Of a DNA stretch of 64,000 nt, positions 18,048-26,496 are shown piece by piece. Every line of letters begins with the position of its first letter. Within the stretch, counting starts at the first letter, position 1. Origin of the DNA: Rudaea sp. (GTDB lineage: Bacteria; Pseudomonadota; Gammaproteobacteria; Xanthomonadales; Rhodanobacteraceae); the NCBI GenBank assembly GCA_031291055.1, contig JARLJU010000362.1:124001-188000 (forward strand), read 5' to 3'. The position numbers and the translations under genes are program-made. Under the pieces are notes generated by a model. It searched no databases, was not told the origin of the DNA, and saw only the letters and a list, made by a program, of their open reading frames with translations.

Positions 18048-19361
18048 ATGACGCAAGCAAGCACGATTGATTCAAACCTCGTCGGCATTCAGGCGATCGA
18101 AGCAGATATCTGCGCGGGCAAGTTCGCCGAGGCCGCCGCGGCGATCAACGCCATGATCGTGGCATCACCGTCAGATCCGCGCATCTATCTTTCCGCGGCG
18201 ATGCTCGCCCGCGCTGCCAGGAACCCCAAGCAGGAAATCATTTCTCTCCAGTATGCTGTCGCAGCCGCACCACAGTGGCCGCCGGCTCATGGGGAATTGG
18301 CCAAGGCATTGTCGCGCGAGGGTCACCACGGCAATGCAGTAGCCCTGGCCAATCGGGCAGTCGAGCTTGCCCCGCAGGAAATGGCGACCATCGAAGTTGC
18401 AGTTGCAGTTGCAAATGCAGCAGGCGACTTTGCGACTGCGCAGCGCCACCTGCAAAGCGCGCTTGCGCTCAGACCCAGCGATTCGTCGATCAGGAAGGCT
18501 CTGGGCATATGCCTGGAAAGACAAGGCCGGTTTGGCGAAGCAGAACCGCATTGGCGAGCGATGCTCGAGCAAAACCCCGATGACGCATCCGCGCTCGGCT
18601 GGCTCGGCTTGTGCCTCATCGGTCTCGACAGAAAGAGCGAAGCCTGCGTGGTCTTGCAGCGTGCCGTGACGTTGTGGCCCGAGCATCCGAGTCTGCCATT
18701 CCACCTTGCAGTCGCGCGCGGAGAAACGCCGTCCACCCAGCCCAGGGAAATGATCCAGCAGCTGTTCGATGGGTACGCGGGTCGGTTCGACCAGCATCTC
18801 GTGCAGCAGCTGAAATACGATGTACCCAAGCGCGTTGCGAAAATAATCCGCGAGCGACATCCCGGTCTGGACGTGAGCGTGCTCGATCTGGGTTGCGGCA
18901 CAGGCCTGCTCGGCGCGAATCTCGGGCGTATCGGCAGAGCATTCGTCGGCGTGGATGTGTCGCCCAGAATGATCGAGCATGCCGCCCGGCACAATGTCTA
19001 TACCGAATTGCGCGAGACTGATCTGCTCGACGAGCTACGCCGCACCACGGCAGATTCGTTTGATTGCGTCACCGCCAACGACGTTTTCATCTATGTCGGC
19101 GACCTTTCCGAAGTGATTCCCTCCGCATTCAAGGTATTGCGCAGCGGCGGCGCGCTGATTTTTTCCTGCGAGACCGCCGACGAATCAGAGGGCGCGCTGG
19201 TGCTGCGCCCGAGCAAACGCTACGCACACTCGCGCAGTTCGGTCGAAGCGCTCTGTCAGAGGGCAGGATTCGGCAATTGCGACATCGCCCCGATCGAGCT
19301 GAGATTCGACCTGGGAAATGTCCCGATTGTCGGTTTCATGGTTGTTGCGCAGAAGCGATAG
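18048..19361 (+). CDS. TPR-repeat class I SAM-dependent methyltransferase
   Basis: 437 residues. Residues 1-230 form about six tetratricopeptide repeats (AEAAAAINAMIVASPSDPRIYLSAAMLAR-type units). Residues 245-437 are a Rossmann methyltransferase with motif I VLDLGCGTGLLGANL, the acidic post-I residue in FVGVDVSPRMIEHA, and motif IV FDCVTANDVFIYVGDL. This fusion occurs in a group of predicted TPR methyltransferases in which the repeats probably recruit the protein substrate. The substrate is unknown. It appears to be a stand-alone gene. Confidence 0.85.
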   Translation: MTQASTIDSNLVGIQAIEADICAGKFAEAAAAINAMIVASPSDPRIYLSAAMLARAARNPKQEIISLQYAVAAAPQWPPAHGELAKALSREGHHGNAVALANRAVELAPQEMATIEVAVAVANAAGDFATAQRHLQSALALRPSDSSIRKALGICLERQGRFGEAEPHWRAMLEQNPDDASALGWLGLCLIGLDRKSEACVVLQRAVTLWPEHPSLPFHLAVARGETPSTQPREMIQQLFDGYAGRFDQHLVQQLKYDVPKRVAKIIRERHPGLDVSVLDLGCGTGLLGANLGRIGRAFVGVDVSPRMIEHAARHNVYTELRETDLLDELRRTTADSFDCVTANDVFIYVGDLSEVIPSAFKVLRSGGALIFSCETADESEGALVLRPSKRYAHSRSSVEALCQRAGFGNCDIAPIELRFDLGNVPIVGFMVVAQKR

Positions 19362-19377
19362 ACGCGATTGCATCCGT

Positions 19378-19569
19378 ATCGTTGTACCGCCAGGTGCGGT
19401 CCTTGCCCCAGGCAAGAAACATCGGGTGGGCGGATGCCATGATGACGCCGACTGGCGTTTTGAGTGCCGAAGGCCAGTTCGCCGGGATGCCCGAGGGCGT
19501 TCCGGATCATTCGTGGGCGCGAATCCTCTCTCCCAATTCGCCGCCGCTTTTCACGAATGGATGCTCTTC
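19378..19569 (-). pseudogene. relic of the N-terminal region of a sensor histidine kinase
   Basis: Reading the minus strand from 19569 gives EEHPFVKSGGELGERIRAHE, then a TGA at 19507-19509, then SGTPSGIPANWPSALKTPVG and VIMASAHPMFLAWGKDRTWRYND. This matches the common opening of a class of sensor kinases (GGGELG.RIRAHEWSGTPLG..WP.SLKT...LAS.HPMF..WGPE...LYND). The in-frame stop stands exactly where tryptophan is expected (TGG to TGA). Similarity ends after YND, just before the end of the methyltransferase gene, so the rest of the kinase has been lost. No functional product is expected. Confidence 0.6.
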
Positions 19570-19718
19570 AACGTCGGTGTCGGTGCCAAGTTGTGGCCCC
19601 GAGGTCGCCACAGAGGTGTCGAATTTTCCAGCCAACAAGCGTCGAACGGACTCGTGATTGTCTGGCCATGAGTGCCGGAATATGATGGACCGGAAAGCGA
19701 CAACTTCGAGGAACGAGC

Positions 19719-19913
19719 ATGACCATCAAGTACGCCCCGGTGTCGGGCACGGTCTTTGGGGTAGTTGCAGTTGTTCAAGCAACGCGCATCTTCGAAGCGT
19801 GGCCAGTCACCATTGGCACGGTCGAAATACCGGTGTGGGTTTCCTGGGTAGTTCTGGGCATTACCGGCTGTCTGTGCGTGTGGGCGTTTCGATCAATGCA
19901 TCACGCCACGTAG
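19719..19913 (+). CDS. small membrane protein
   Basis: 64 residues with a clear GAGGAAC ribosome site before the ATG. Two hydrophobic segments are visible (about residues 9-25 and 40-56: VSWVVLGITGCLCVWAFR). It is a small integral membrane protein of unknown role. The next gene, a secreted protein, starts 65 bp downstream on the same strand, so the two may be cotranscribed. Confidence 0.6.
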   Translation: MTIKYAPVSGTVFGVVAVVQATRIFEAWPVTIGTVEIPVWVSWVVLGITGCLCVWAFRSMHHAT

Positions 19914-19977
19914 TATCGCCAGCTGTGACTTGTCCGTCCGGTGTCCCGCCGCTTCGTGCGAGACTTCAAGCGCGGAT

Positions 19978-20400
19978 ATGAAAAACTTTTTCGCCCTCCT
20001 GATCGGAGCCCTATTCGCAACATCGAGTTGCCGCGCCGCAGACACAATACCTGCAGCACTCTTGAACAAGGTTAAATCCCTCGCGGGTCCAGACAGTCAA
20101 GACTGCGGGTCCGTGCCGCTGGCCAGTGATCGCAGTGCAGCGGTCGAATGCGCAAAGAGGGCTACATCGGCTGGCAGACCTTACCGGATCACGGTGCAGT
20201 TCCAGGGTGTCGACTCCCCGGTTTGGCAAGGTGCCGTTCGCAATGAGCAAGGAAAACTGTGGGTACTGTTCTACGACTCCGTTCCCTCCGGTGGTTTAGG
20301 GACGGGCCCGACTCTCAGCATGGTGCCATGCCAAGAGATCCGGTTTGAAGTAAAAGGCGGGGACCTCATAGACTGCCAGCCAACTTCCAGTGGGCCATAA
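19978..20400 (+). CDS. secreted hypothetical protein
   Basis: 140 residues with a signal peptide (MKNFFALLIGALFATSSCRAA); I choose this start because the upstream 16 codons of the open frame do not look coding. The mature part has four cysteines (SQDCGSV, VECAKR, VPCQEI, IDCQPT) that could form two disulphides, and strands such as RPYRITVQFQGVDSPVW and GKLWVLFYDS. It is probably periplasmic. I do not recognise the family. Confidence 0.65.
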   Translation: MKNFFALLIGALFATSSCRAADTIPAALLNKVKSLAGPDSQDCGSVPLASDRSAAVECAKRATSAGRPYRITVQFQGVDSPVWQGAVRNEQGKLWVLFYDSVPSGGLGTGPTLSMVPCQEIRFEVKGGDLIDCQPTSSGP

Positions 20401-20800
20401 CGTTTCTCTCCAGCGGACTCCCGCAGAGAATCTTGTGAATCGATTCCACAGCCCGCACATGATTGCGTCAGTCTGGCTTGCGCCAATGTGTGCTGCCGCG
20501 GATAACCGTGCGTAGTTGCGGACAAGGTCTTTTGCTGCGCGGCCTTGTTTGATGGTTTCAAGTCGTCGTCGCGCCCGGCGGCGCACGATGTACCGGGATA
20601 GCGCCGTATGCCTTCCCTCTCGATGTCGTTGCAATTTGCACAGCCAATCCGCGGTCTGTTGCGAAGTACACGACATGGGTCGCTGGAAACCGCATGAAAC
20701 CGTCGCGGATCTTGCTGGAACGGCTGGCACGGCCGTTGCGATATCCGTGGCGAGATGAATCCCACTCTCACGCACCGTCAGGGTGCAATGCAAGACAAGT

Positions 20801-20921
20801 AGCCGTGCGTGAGCACCGCGTTGTAGGAATGAACGGCCAGGATGGCCAAAGTGTCGCGAACCCTCCTCCCCGGGGATTCGCGCGGAGAGCGGGCCGATTG
20901 TGATTTCGGCCCGCTTTTTTT
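20801..20921 (+). repeat. 120-bp direct repeat, copy 1
   Basis: This element is repeated exactly 240 bp downstream. Shared blocks are GTGAGCACCGC, then the small inverted repeat GCCAGGATGGCC (20836-20847), then a terminal hairpin. Copy 1 ends in a perfect terminator. The arrangement (two short stem-loops followed by a terminator, no open frame) looks like a small RNA gene transcribed on the plus strand; that is inference. Confidence 0.55.
20888..20921 (+). terminator. strong intrinsic terminator
   Basis: The stem GCGGGCCGA (20889-20897) pairs perfectly with TCGGCCCGC (20906-20914) around an 8-nt loop and is followed by seven T. No protein gene ends nearby on this strand, so its transcript must be the repeat element itself or a long untranslated tail from 20400. 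Confidence 0.85.
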
Positions 20922-21040
20922 GTCTCACAGGTTGCGACGCAAACCATCGTACCGACGTCTTGACCAAAGCGTGGAGACTCGGTGTGTCGATTGCGATTCG
21001 CGCAAGCATCCATTGTCTCTGCGCCAGTAGTGTAAGCACA

Positions 21041-21161
21041 GCAGCTGCGCGTGAGCGCCGCAAACATGGACGCAAGCCAGGACGGCCGCAGGGACCGCGA
21101 CGCACATCCCCATGCGTCGCGACTACGGGCTGATCGAAAGGTCGGCCCGTTCTATTCTTTC
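21041..21161 (+). repeat. 120-bp direct repeat, copy 2
   Basis: Copy 2 of the element at 20801, offset by 240 bp. It shows GTGAGCGCCGC, GCCAGGACGGCC (21076-21087) and a terminal hairpin ACGGGCTGA/TCGGCCCGT (21125-21133 with 21142-21150, one G-U pair), followed by a T-rich tract. The sequence has diverged, but the order and spacing of the blocks are kept, including the compensating hairpin. Confidence 0.5.
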
Positions 21162-21213
21162 AGTTGCAATCCGCGTTCTTTGTCACCGCAGTCGAAATTC
21201 GCGGTCGCGCGTA

Positions 21214-21438
21214 TCAGTCACGCGTCAACTTGCCCCTGATCGCTTCGCTCGGGTCGTCGCTGATGTCCGTATTCTCGTGTTCCTGGCGTGACCAATTCGC
21301 GATGTCTTTCGCCGCGATCGGATGCCCGTCATGCGGCGTATAAGTGTCCGCCCGGGCATCGTAGACCGCTTCCATATGCCTGCCTTCAGGCGATTCAATC
21401 CAGACGGTTTCGCCGTCAACGGGTTTGACCGTGTCCAT
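21214..21438 (-). CDS. small hypothetical acidic protein
   Basis: 74 residues, preceded by an excellent AGGAGA site 7 nt upstream of the ATG. The sequence (MDTVKPVDGETVWIESPEGR, YDARADTYTPHDGHPI, SRQEHENTDISDDPSEAIRG) is acidic and soluble, with no export signal. I do not recognise the family. It lies between the repeat region and the tRNA cluster, on the same strand as the tRNAs. Confidence 0.7.
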   Translation of the reverse strand: MDTVKPVDGETVWIESPEGRHMEAVYDARADTYTPHDGHPIAAKDIANWSRQEHENTDISDDPSEAIRGKLTRD

Positions 21439-21608
21439 GTTTGTTTCTCCTGCAAATGCGGTGCGGGTAGGTCAGTCGTACGAGTATACGAGTGACAGAA
21501 GCTCGCCGGGCGGCCGGATACTCTCACACGCTTTCCTCACGAGCGGATTGGTCGCCGTTTCCAAGCCGTTTTGCAGCAGCTATTTGCGGATGATGTGGGA
21601 CGTCGCGC

Positions 21609-21699
21609 TGGTGCCCGGGGCCGGAATCGAACCGGCATGGACCTATCAGGGTCCGGCGGATTTTAAGTCCGCTGCGTCTACCGATTTCGCCACCCGGGC
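21609..21699 (-). tRNA. tRNA-Leu (anticodon TAA)
   Basis: Read on the minus strand, the acceptor GCCCGGG pairs with CCCGGGC, followed by A and an encoded CCA. The anticodon loop is ACTTAAAAT, a long variable arm is present as expected for leucine, and the T arm GGTTCGATTCC is intact. It is last in the tRNAGly-tRNACys-tRNALeu block downstream of pgsA. Confidence 0.95.
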
Positions 21700-21780
21700 C
21701 AAGCTTAGCTCTCTGAAAAGTGCGGCCATGGACGGTCGCTGCGCGATCTTCGCGCCCACGCCATGCGCGGAATTATCGGA

Positions 21781-21854
21781 TGGAGGCCAGGGTCGGAATC
21801 GAACCGGCGTCCGCGGCTTTGCAGGCCGCTGCATGACCACTCTGCCACCTGGCC
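21781..21854 (-). tRNA. tRNA-Cys (anticodon GCA)
   Basis: 74 nt on the minus strand with acceptor GGCCAGG/CCTGGCC, discriminator U, encoded CCA, anticodon loop CCTGCAAAG and T arm GGTTCGATTCC. The U73 discriminator is a known identity element of tRNACys. Confidence 0.95.
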
Positions 21855-21941
21855 ATCCGAAAAAATCGCTGCATCTGCTCGTGCTTCGTGATACGTTTTC
21901 AGTTCCGAACTGAGCGGTCCAAGCTTAGCCGCGCGGCGCGC

Positions 21942-21972
21942 AAAAAACAAAACCCCGGATTGCCCGAGGTTT
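21942..21972 (-). terminator. terminator-like hairpin between tRNA-Gly and tRNA-Cys
   Basis: On the minus strand AAACCTCGG pairs with CCGGGGTTT (one G-U pair) around a 5-nt loop, followed by TGTTTTTTG. It sits 10 nt after the 3' end of tRNAGly. It may reduce readthrough into tRNACys, or act as a processing barrier. Confidence 0.65.
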
Positions 21973-21981
21973 GTCGAAAAC

Positions 21982-22057
<76 letters not shown>

Positions 22058-22122
22058 ACGAGGCCGGCCATAATACGAATCGGCTGGCGGAAGTCAACCT
22101 TTCCGGCACGCTGCAAGCGCAA

Positions 22123-22689
22123 TCAAGGACCCGCACGCATTGCCGGCCACGCGGTGCGCAGGTAAACCAGGGCGGACCATATGGTCAGCACGGCGGCGAC
22201 GATGAGCAGAATCTCGCCGACGTGGAAAAGTTTCAGCTCCAGCGGCGGCAAATCATGCTGGTACAGCAGCACCACGATGGCGACGCTCTGCATGACTGTC
22301 TTGACCTTGCCCAGCGTGGCGACATTTACGCGTGTGCGCTGACCGATTTCCGCCATCCACTCGCGCAAGGCAGAGATCGTGATTTCGCGGCCGACGATAA
22401 TGGCGCTGACGATCGCCAGCAACGGCGTGGGATTTTCCTGAACCAGCAGGAACAGGGTGACGGCGACCATGAGCTTGTCCGCAACCGGATCGAGAAACGC
22501 ACCGAATGCCGAACCCAGGTTGTAGCGCCGGGCGATATACCCATCGAGCCAATCGGTCAGCGCGGCCATCAGAAAGATCAACGCCGCAGCGATGTTCGCG
22601 CCGTGAAATCCCGCGTAGAACACGATCACCATCACCGGCAACAGCCCGATGCGGAACAGGGTGAGCATGGTTGGCAGGGTCAGCGGCAT
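22123..22689 (-). CDS. pgsA: CDP-diacylglycerol-glycerol-3-phosphate 3-phosphatidyltransferase
   Basis: 188 residues. It makes phosphatidylglycerol phosphate from CDP-diacylglycerol and glycerol 3-phosphate at the inner membrane, the committed step to phosphatidylglycerol and cardiolipin. The CDP-alcohol phosphotransferase motif D-x2-DG-x2-AR-x8-G-x3-D-x3-D is complete (DWLDGYIARRYNLG, then FGAFLDPVADK). Several hydrophobic helices follow. It lies downstream of uvrC (25 bp) and upstream of tRNAGly, the same order as in E. coli. Confidence 0.95.
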   Translation of the reverse strand: MPLTLPTMLTLFRIGLLPVMVIVFYAGFHGANIAAALIFLMAALTDWLDGYIARRYNLGSAFGAFLDPVADKLMVAVTLFLLVQENPTPLLAIVSAIIVGREITISALREWMAEIGQRTRVNVATLGKVKTVMQSVAIVVLLYQHDLPPLELKLFHVGEILLIVAAVLTIWSALVYLRTAWPAMRAGP

Positions 22690-22714
22690 GGGCGCGAGTG
22701 TGACACGTCAACGT

Positions 22715-24547
22715 TCAACCGTGGAATGCCGCATAGATTTTCGCGGCCAGTTCGCGACTGACCCCTTTGACTCCGGCAAGTTCTTCGATGCCTGCCGCAG
22801 CGACGCCGATCATCCCGCCGAAATGCTTGAGCAAGGCCGTGCGGCGGCGGGCACCGATGCCGGCAATTTCCTCCAGACGGCTTTTCTCGCGCGCCTTCTC
22901 GCGTCGCTGGCGATGACCGGTGATGGCAAAGCGGTGTGCCTCGTCGCGTACGCTCTGGATCAAATGAAGGGCCAGCGATTCCGGACCCGGCCACAAGGTC
23001 TTGCCGTTGTCGCCGCGAATCAAAGTCTCGTGCCCCGCACGACGCTCGGCACCTTTGGCCACGCCAATCACGAGAACGCCGCTGATGGCCAGATCGGCCA
23101 GCACTTCGAGCGCCTCCGCGACCTGGCCCTTGCCACCATCGATCAACAGGATGTCGGGCAGCGCGCCCGCGCCCGCCTGCAGCCGACGATACCGCCGTTC
23201 CAGCGCCTGCCGCATCGCCGCGTAGTCGTCGCCCGGCTCGTTGCCGGTGATGTTGAAACGTCGGTACAGCGACTTCTCCGCCCCTTCCGGCCCGTAGACG
23301 ACGCACGACGCGACGGTTGCCTCGCCCATCGTGTGGCTGATGTCGAAACACTCCAGCCTGCGCGGGGTTTCGCCGAGATCGAGCAGATCGCGCAAGGCCT
23401 CGAAACGCTCGCGCATGGTCTGGTTGCTGGCCAGACGCGCGGTCAGCGCAGCGGTAGCGTTCTTGCGCGCCAGATCGATGAACCGAGCGCGATCCGCGCG
23501 CACGCTGGTCTTGATCTCGACGCCGTGACCGGACTGCGCCGTCAACATGTCGACAAGCACCGCCGCGTCGTCGGGTACATCACTCAGGATCAGTTCGCGC
23601 GGCACCGGTTTGTCCAGGTAGTACTGGGCGACAAACGACGCCAGCACCGTACCTGTGGTGGCTTCGGTCGGCAGGCGCGGAAAGAAATCGCGCGAACCCA
23701 GGCTGACGCCATTGCGGAAGTACAGCACCGACACGCACGCAAGCCCACCTTCAATGCAGCACGCAAGTACATCCAGATCCGCGCTGGCACCCTGCACATA
23801 ACTTTGCGCATGCAGGCGCTTGAGCGTGGCGATCTGGTCGCGCAGGCGCGCCGCGCGCTCGAATTCCAGCGCCGCACTCGCGCGTTCCATGCCGCCGCCG
23901 AGTTCATCGATCACCGCGCTGCTCCTGCCCTGCAGGAACATGGCGGCGTGACGAACACTGTCCTGATATTCCGGTGGCGTGACCAGGCCCACGCAGGGCG
24001 CACTGCAACGCTTGATCTGATATTGCAGACAGGGACGCGAGCGATTGCGGAAGTAGCTATCTTCGCACTGGCGCACGAGAAACAGCTTCTGCATCAGGTT
24101 CAGGCTTTCGCGCACGGCATAGGCGCTGGGGTAAGGACCGAAATATTCGCCCTTGCCGCTGCGTGCGCCGCGGTGAAACGCCATGCGCGGATAGTCTTCG
24201 TCCGCCGAAAGAAAAATATACGGGAAGCTCTTGTCGTCGCGCAGCAGGATGTTGTAGCGCGGCTTTGTACTCTTGATCAGCTGCGCTTCCAGCAGCAGCG
24301 CTTCGGCTTCGGTGCGCGTGAGCGTCACGTCGATGCGCGCGATCTGCGCCACCATCGCAGCGATGCGCGGCTCCATCCGCGGCTTGAGAAAATAGCTGCC
24401 GACACGCTTTTTCAGGCTGCCGGCCTTGCCGACATACAGCGGCGCGCCGGCCGCATCGAACATGCGGTAAACGCCCGGCGAGGTCGTCAGGGTGCGGACG
24501 AATTCCCTGCCGTCGAATTGCGTCGCGATGTCCGCAGCTTCACGCAC
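22715..24547 (-). CDS. uvrC: UvrABC excinuclease subunit C
   Basis: 610 residues, the usual length. An N-terminal GIY-YIG nuclease domain (SPGVYRMFDAAGAPLYVGKA, residues about 19-38) makes the 3' incision. A central UVR motif (residues about 195-240, ALEFERAARLRDQIATLK) binds UvrB. The RNase H-like nuclease domain (RRLECFDISHTMGEATVASCVV, LLIDGGKGQVAEA) makes the 5' incision. C-terminal helix-hairpin-helix motifs (IAGIGARRRTALLKHF, LAGVKGVSRELA) bind DNA. It acts in nucleotide excision repair. Confidence 0.97.
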   Translation of the reverse strand: MREAADIATQFDGREFVRTLTTSPGVYRMFDAAGAPLYVGKAGSLKKRVGSYFLKPRMEPRIAAMVAQIARIDVTLTRTEAEALLLEAQLIKSTKPRYNILLRDDKSFPYIFLSADEDYPRMAFHRGARSGKGEYFGPYPSAYAVRESLNLMQKLFLVRQCEDSYFRNRSRPCLQYQIKRCSAPCVGLVTPPEYQDSVRHAAMFLQGRSSAVIDELGGGMERASAALEFERAARLRDQIATLKRLHAQSYVQGASADLDVLACCIEGGLACVSVLYFRNGVSLGSRDFFPRLPTEATTGTVLASFVAQYYLDKPVPRELILSDVPDDAAVLVDMLTAQSGHGVEIKTSVRADRARFIDLARKNATAALTARLASNQTMRERFEALRDLLDLGETPRRLECFDISHTMGEATVASCVVYGPEGAEKSLYRRFNITGNEPGDDYAAMRQALERRYRRLQAGAGALPDILLIDGGKGQVAEALEVLADLAISGVLVIGVAKGAERRAGHETLIRGDNGKTLWPGPESLALHLIQSVRDEAHRFAITGHRQRREKAREKSRLEEIAGIGARRRTALLKHFGGMIGVAAAGIEELAGVKGVSRELAAKIYAAFHG

Positions 24548-24554
24548 GCAAGAT

Positions 24555-25982
24555 CTAGTCGCCGATGGTCAGGCGCTTCACCTGGCCCGAGCCCAGGTCG
24601 ACGCGCACGACCTCGTGGGCGTTGGTGTTGGCAATCCATAGCGCACCCGCCGCCAGCGACAACCCCGACGGTTCCTGGAAACGATACGGCAGATTCAGCG
24701 TGCGCAACTCGCCGGAACGCAGGTTCAGGGCCTTGATCTTGCCGTTGTACGTGTCGGCCACGAACACCAGGCCGCGCGCGTCGGCGCAGGCAGCCAGTGG
24801 GTGCTGCAGGCGTGCGACGTCGCGTTTGCCGTTGACGTCGCCGAAGTCGTACAGACCTTTTCCCACCAGCGTCGTCACACGACCGTCGAGCAGGCGCAAC
24901 AGGCGAATCGCCGAGCCCGCGGCATCGGTCACGACGAGTTGCTGCCCGATCACGCTGAGCGAAGTAGGCTGCGCGAAACTCGCGGCGACGCCATCACCGT
25001 CGGCATTGCCGAACTGGCCGCTGCCGGCGAGGACGCCAAGCTTGTTGCGATTAAGATCCAGCTGCCATAGCTGATTCTGGCCGGATACTGCAATGTACAA
25101 TTTGTCGCCCAGCGCAGCGACATCGGTCGGCGCCGACATCGCCACCCTGGTCGGCTCGACCTGCTCGTTCGGCAGATCGTGACCGAGCACACCCGTGCCA
25201 GCCACCGTTTCTACTTCGCCACTGAGCAGGCGGATGCGGCGCACCGCATGGTTGCCGCTATCGGCAACGTACAGCGCATCCTTGACGATGGTCATGCCGC
25301 GCGGATCGGTGAAGCCCGAATCCTGGTTGCGCCCGTCCCAGTAACCGGGATTGCCGGAACCGAACTGGCGCAGGATGCGACCCTCGTGATTGCATTCCAG
25401 AATACGGTTGTGCGCCGTGTCGGCGATCCACAGGCTCGTGTCGGTGGCCAGCAGGCTGGCCGGAAAATGCAAAGGCATGCGCGCTTCCGGCCGCGCCGAA
25501 GTGACGCTTGATTCATATACACGCTGGTCGTTGGCTGCTGCCTCGTCGAGCAAGTGGGCGACGAGGGTATCGGTTTCCTGGCGACGTCCCTCGCCCGGGA
25601 GCAAGGCCGCCAGTTGTCCGCGCGCGTCGATCACGGCAATGGTCGGCCAGGACTGCACGCCGTAGGCCTGCCAGGCCAGATAGCCGGGATCGTTGGCGAC
25701 CGGATGGCGGATATGGTGGCGGTTTACCGCCTTGAGCACCGGTGCGCTTTGCCGCTGATAGTCATACTTGGGCGCGTGTACACCGACCACACTCAAGCCA
25801 TCGTGATACTTGTTCTCGAAATAGCGCAGGTCCGGCAACAGGTTGATGCAGTTGACGCAGTCGAATGTCCAGAAATTGACCAGCACGACGCGCCCGCGCA
25901 GCGATTCCAGCGTTACGGGCTGGTCGGTATTGATCCACTCCAATGCCGGCGACAAGGCCGGCGCGGCGACGCGGGCATTCAT
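24555..25982 (-). CDS. thioredoxin-like/NHL-repeat protein (NHLRC2-type)
   Basis: 475 residues. Residues 15-150 form a TlpA/AhpC-like thioredoxin domain with the active-site region FDCVNCINLLPDL (CXXC) and the cis-proline region SWPTIAVID. Residues 170-475 are about five NHL beta-propeller repeats (LWIADTAHNRILECNHEGR, LYVADSGNHAVRRIRLLSG, VFVADTYNGKIKALNLRSG). The same fusion is known from NHLRC2. No signal peptide is visible, so it is probably cytoplasmic. Redox or protein-binding roles are likely; the substrate is unknown. It lies 7 bp upstream of uvrC and may share its transcript. Confidence 0.88.
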   Translation of the reverse strand: MNARVAAPALSPALEWINTDQPVTLESLRGRVVLVNFWTFDCVNCINLLPDLRYFENKYHDGLSVVGVHAPKYDYQRQSAPVLKAVNRHHIRHPVANDPGYLAWQAYGVQSWPTIAVIDARGQLAALLPGEGRRQETDTLVAHLLDEAAANDQRVYESSVTSARPEARMPLHFPASLLATDTSLWIADTAHNRILECNHEGRILRQFGSGNPGYWDGRNQDSGFTDPRGMTIVKDALYVADSGNHAVRRIRLLSGEVETVAGTGVLGHDLPNEQVEPTRVAMSAPTDVAALGDKLYIAVSGQNQLWQLDLNRNKLGVLAGSGQFGNADGDGVAASFAQPTSLSVIGQQLVVTDAAGSAIRLLRLLDGRVTTLVGKGLYDFGDVNGKRDVARLQHPLAACADARGLVFVADTYNGKIKALNLRSGELRTLNLPYRFQEPSGLSLAAGALWIANTNAHEVVRVDLGSGQVKRLTIGD

Positions 25983-26022
25983 GGACTCAGCTTCTCCCTA
26001 GCACGTGCAGAAAAACCTTTGC

Positions 26023-26496
26023 TCATGCCGCATTATGCGCCATCCCGCAGCGAGTCAGCAGTCCCCGCGCAGCACGCAGGGCCAACTCGATCACGCGTTC
26101 AAAATCCTCGGCATTGCCGTAGTAGGGGTCGGGCACTTCCTCGGGCGTACCCAATCCCGCAAAGGGCAGAAACAAGGCCAATCGCGACGCATGTTCACGC
26201 GGACAGCGCATCGCGAGCGCGCGCAAGTTGGTGCGGTCCATCGCCAGTATGGCGTCGAACCTGGCGAAATCGTCGGCAGCTACCTGCCGGGCGCGATGCC
26301 CGGTCAGGTCATAGCCCTGCGCCTTTGCGCTCGCAATCGCGCGCGCGTCGGCGGCGTCGCCAATGTGGTAGCTCTCGGTTGCGGCCGAGGCGATCGTCAT
26401 GGCTGCACCGGCACGCGCGAATTCCGTGCGCGCGACTTCGGCGGCGACTGGTGACCGGCAGATATTGCCCATGCAGACGAAAAGTATACTTTTCAC
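26023..26496 (-). CDS. low-molecular-weight protein-tyrosine phosphatase
   Basis: 157 residues. The phosphate loop C-x5-R-S is CMGNICRSP at residues 8-16, and the general acid aspartate is in VPDPYYGN near residue 128. Both catalytic elements are in place and the length fits the family. It may dephosphorylate tyrosine kinases of the exopolysaccharide type or free phosphotyrosine proteins. Its start overlaps the kdsB stop by 4 bp, so the two are translationally coupled, an arrangement common in related genera. Confidence 0.93.
   Translation of the reverse strand: MKSILFVCMGNICRSPVAAEVARTEFARAGAAMTIASAATESYHIGDAADARAIASAKAQGYDLTGHRARQVAADDFARFDAILAMDRTNLRALAMRCPREHASRLALFLPFAGLGTPEEVPDPYYGNAEDFERVIELALRAARGLLTRCGMAHNAA

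Larger units (their letters stand above)
20401..21213. other. 813-bp region without a supported protein gene
   Basis: Six-frame reading gives only frames without ribosome sites. One minus-strand frame around 20450-20700 has a basic, helix-like sequence (YIVRRRARRRLETIKQGRAA) that might be a gene relic. The second half holds two related 120-bp elements that end in hairpins, described separately. Confidence 0.5.

Noticed and set aside
20450-20700. Basic minus-strand frame with YIVRRRARRRLETIKQGRAA
   Set aside because: Could be a gene relic, but no start, no ribosome site and no recognisable family; left as part of the non-coding region.
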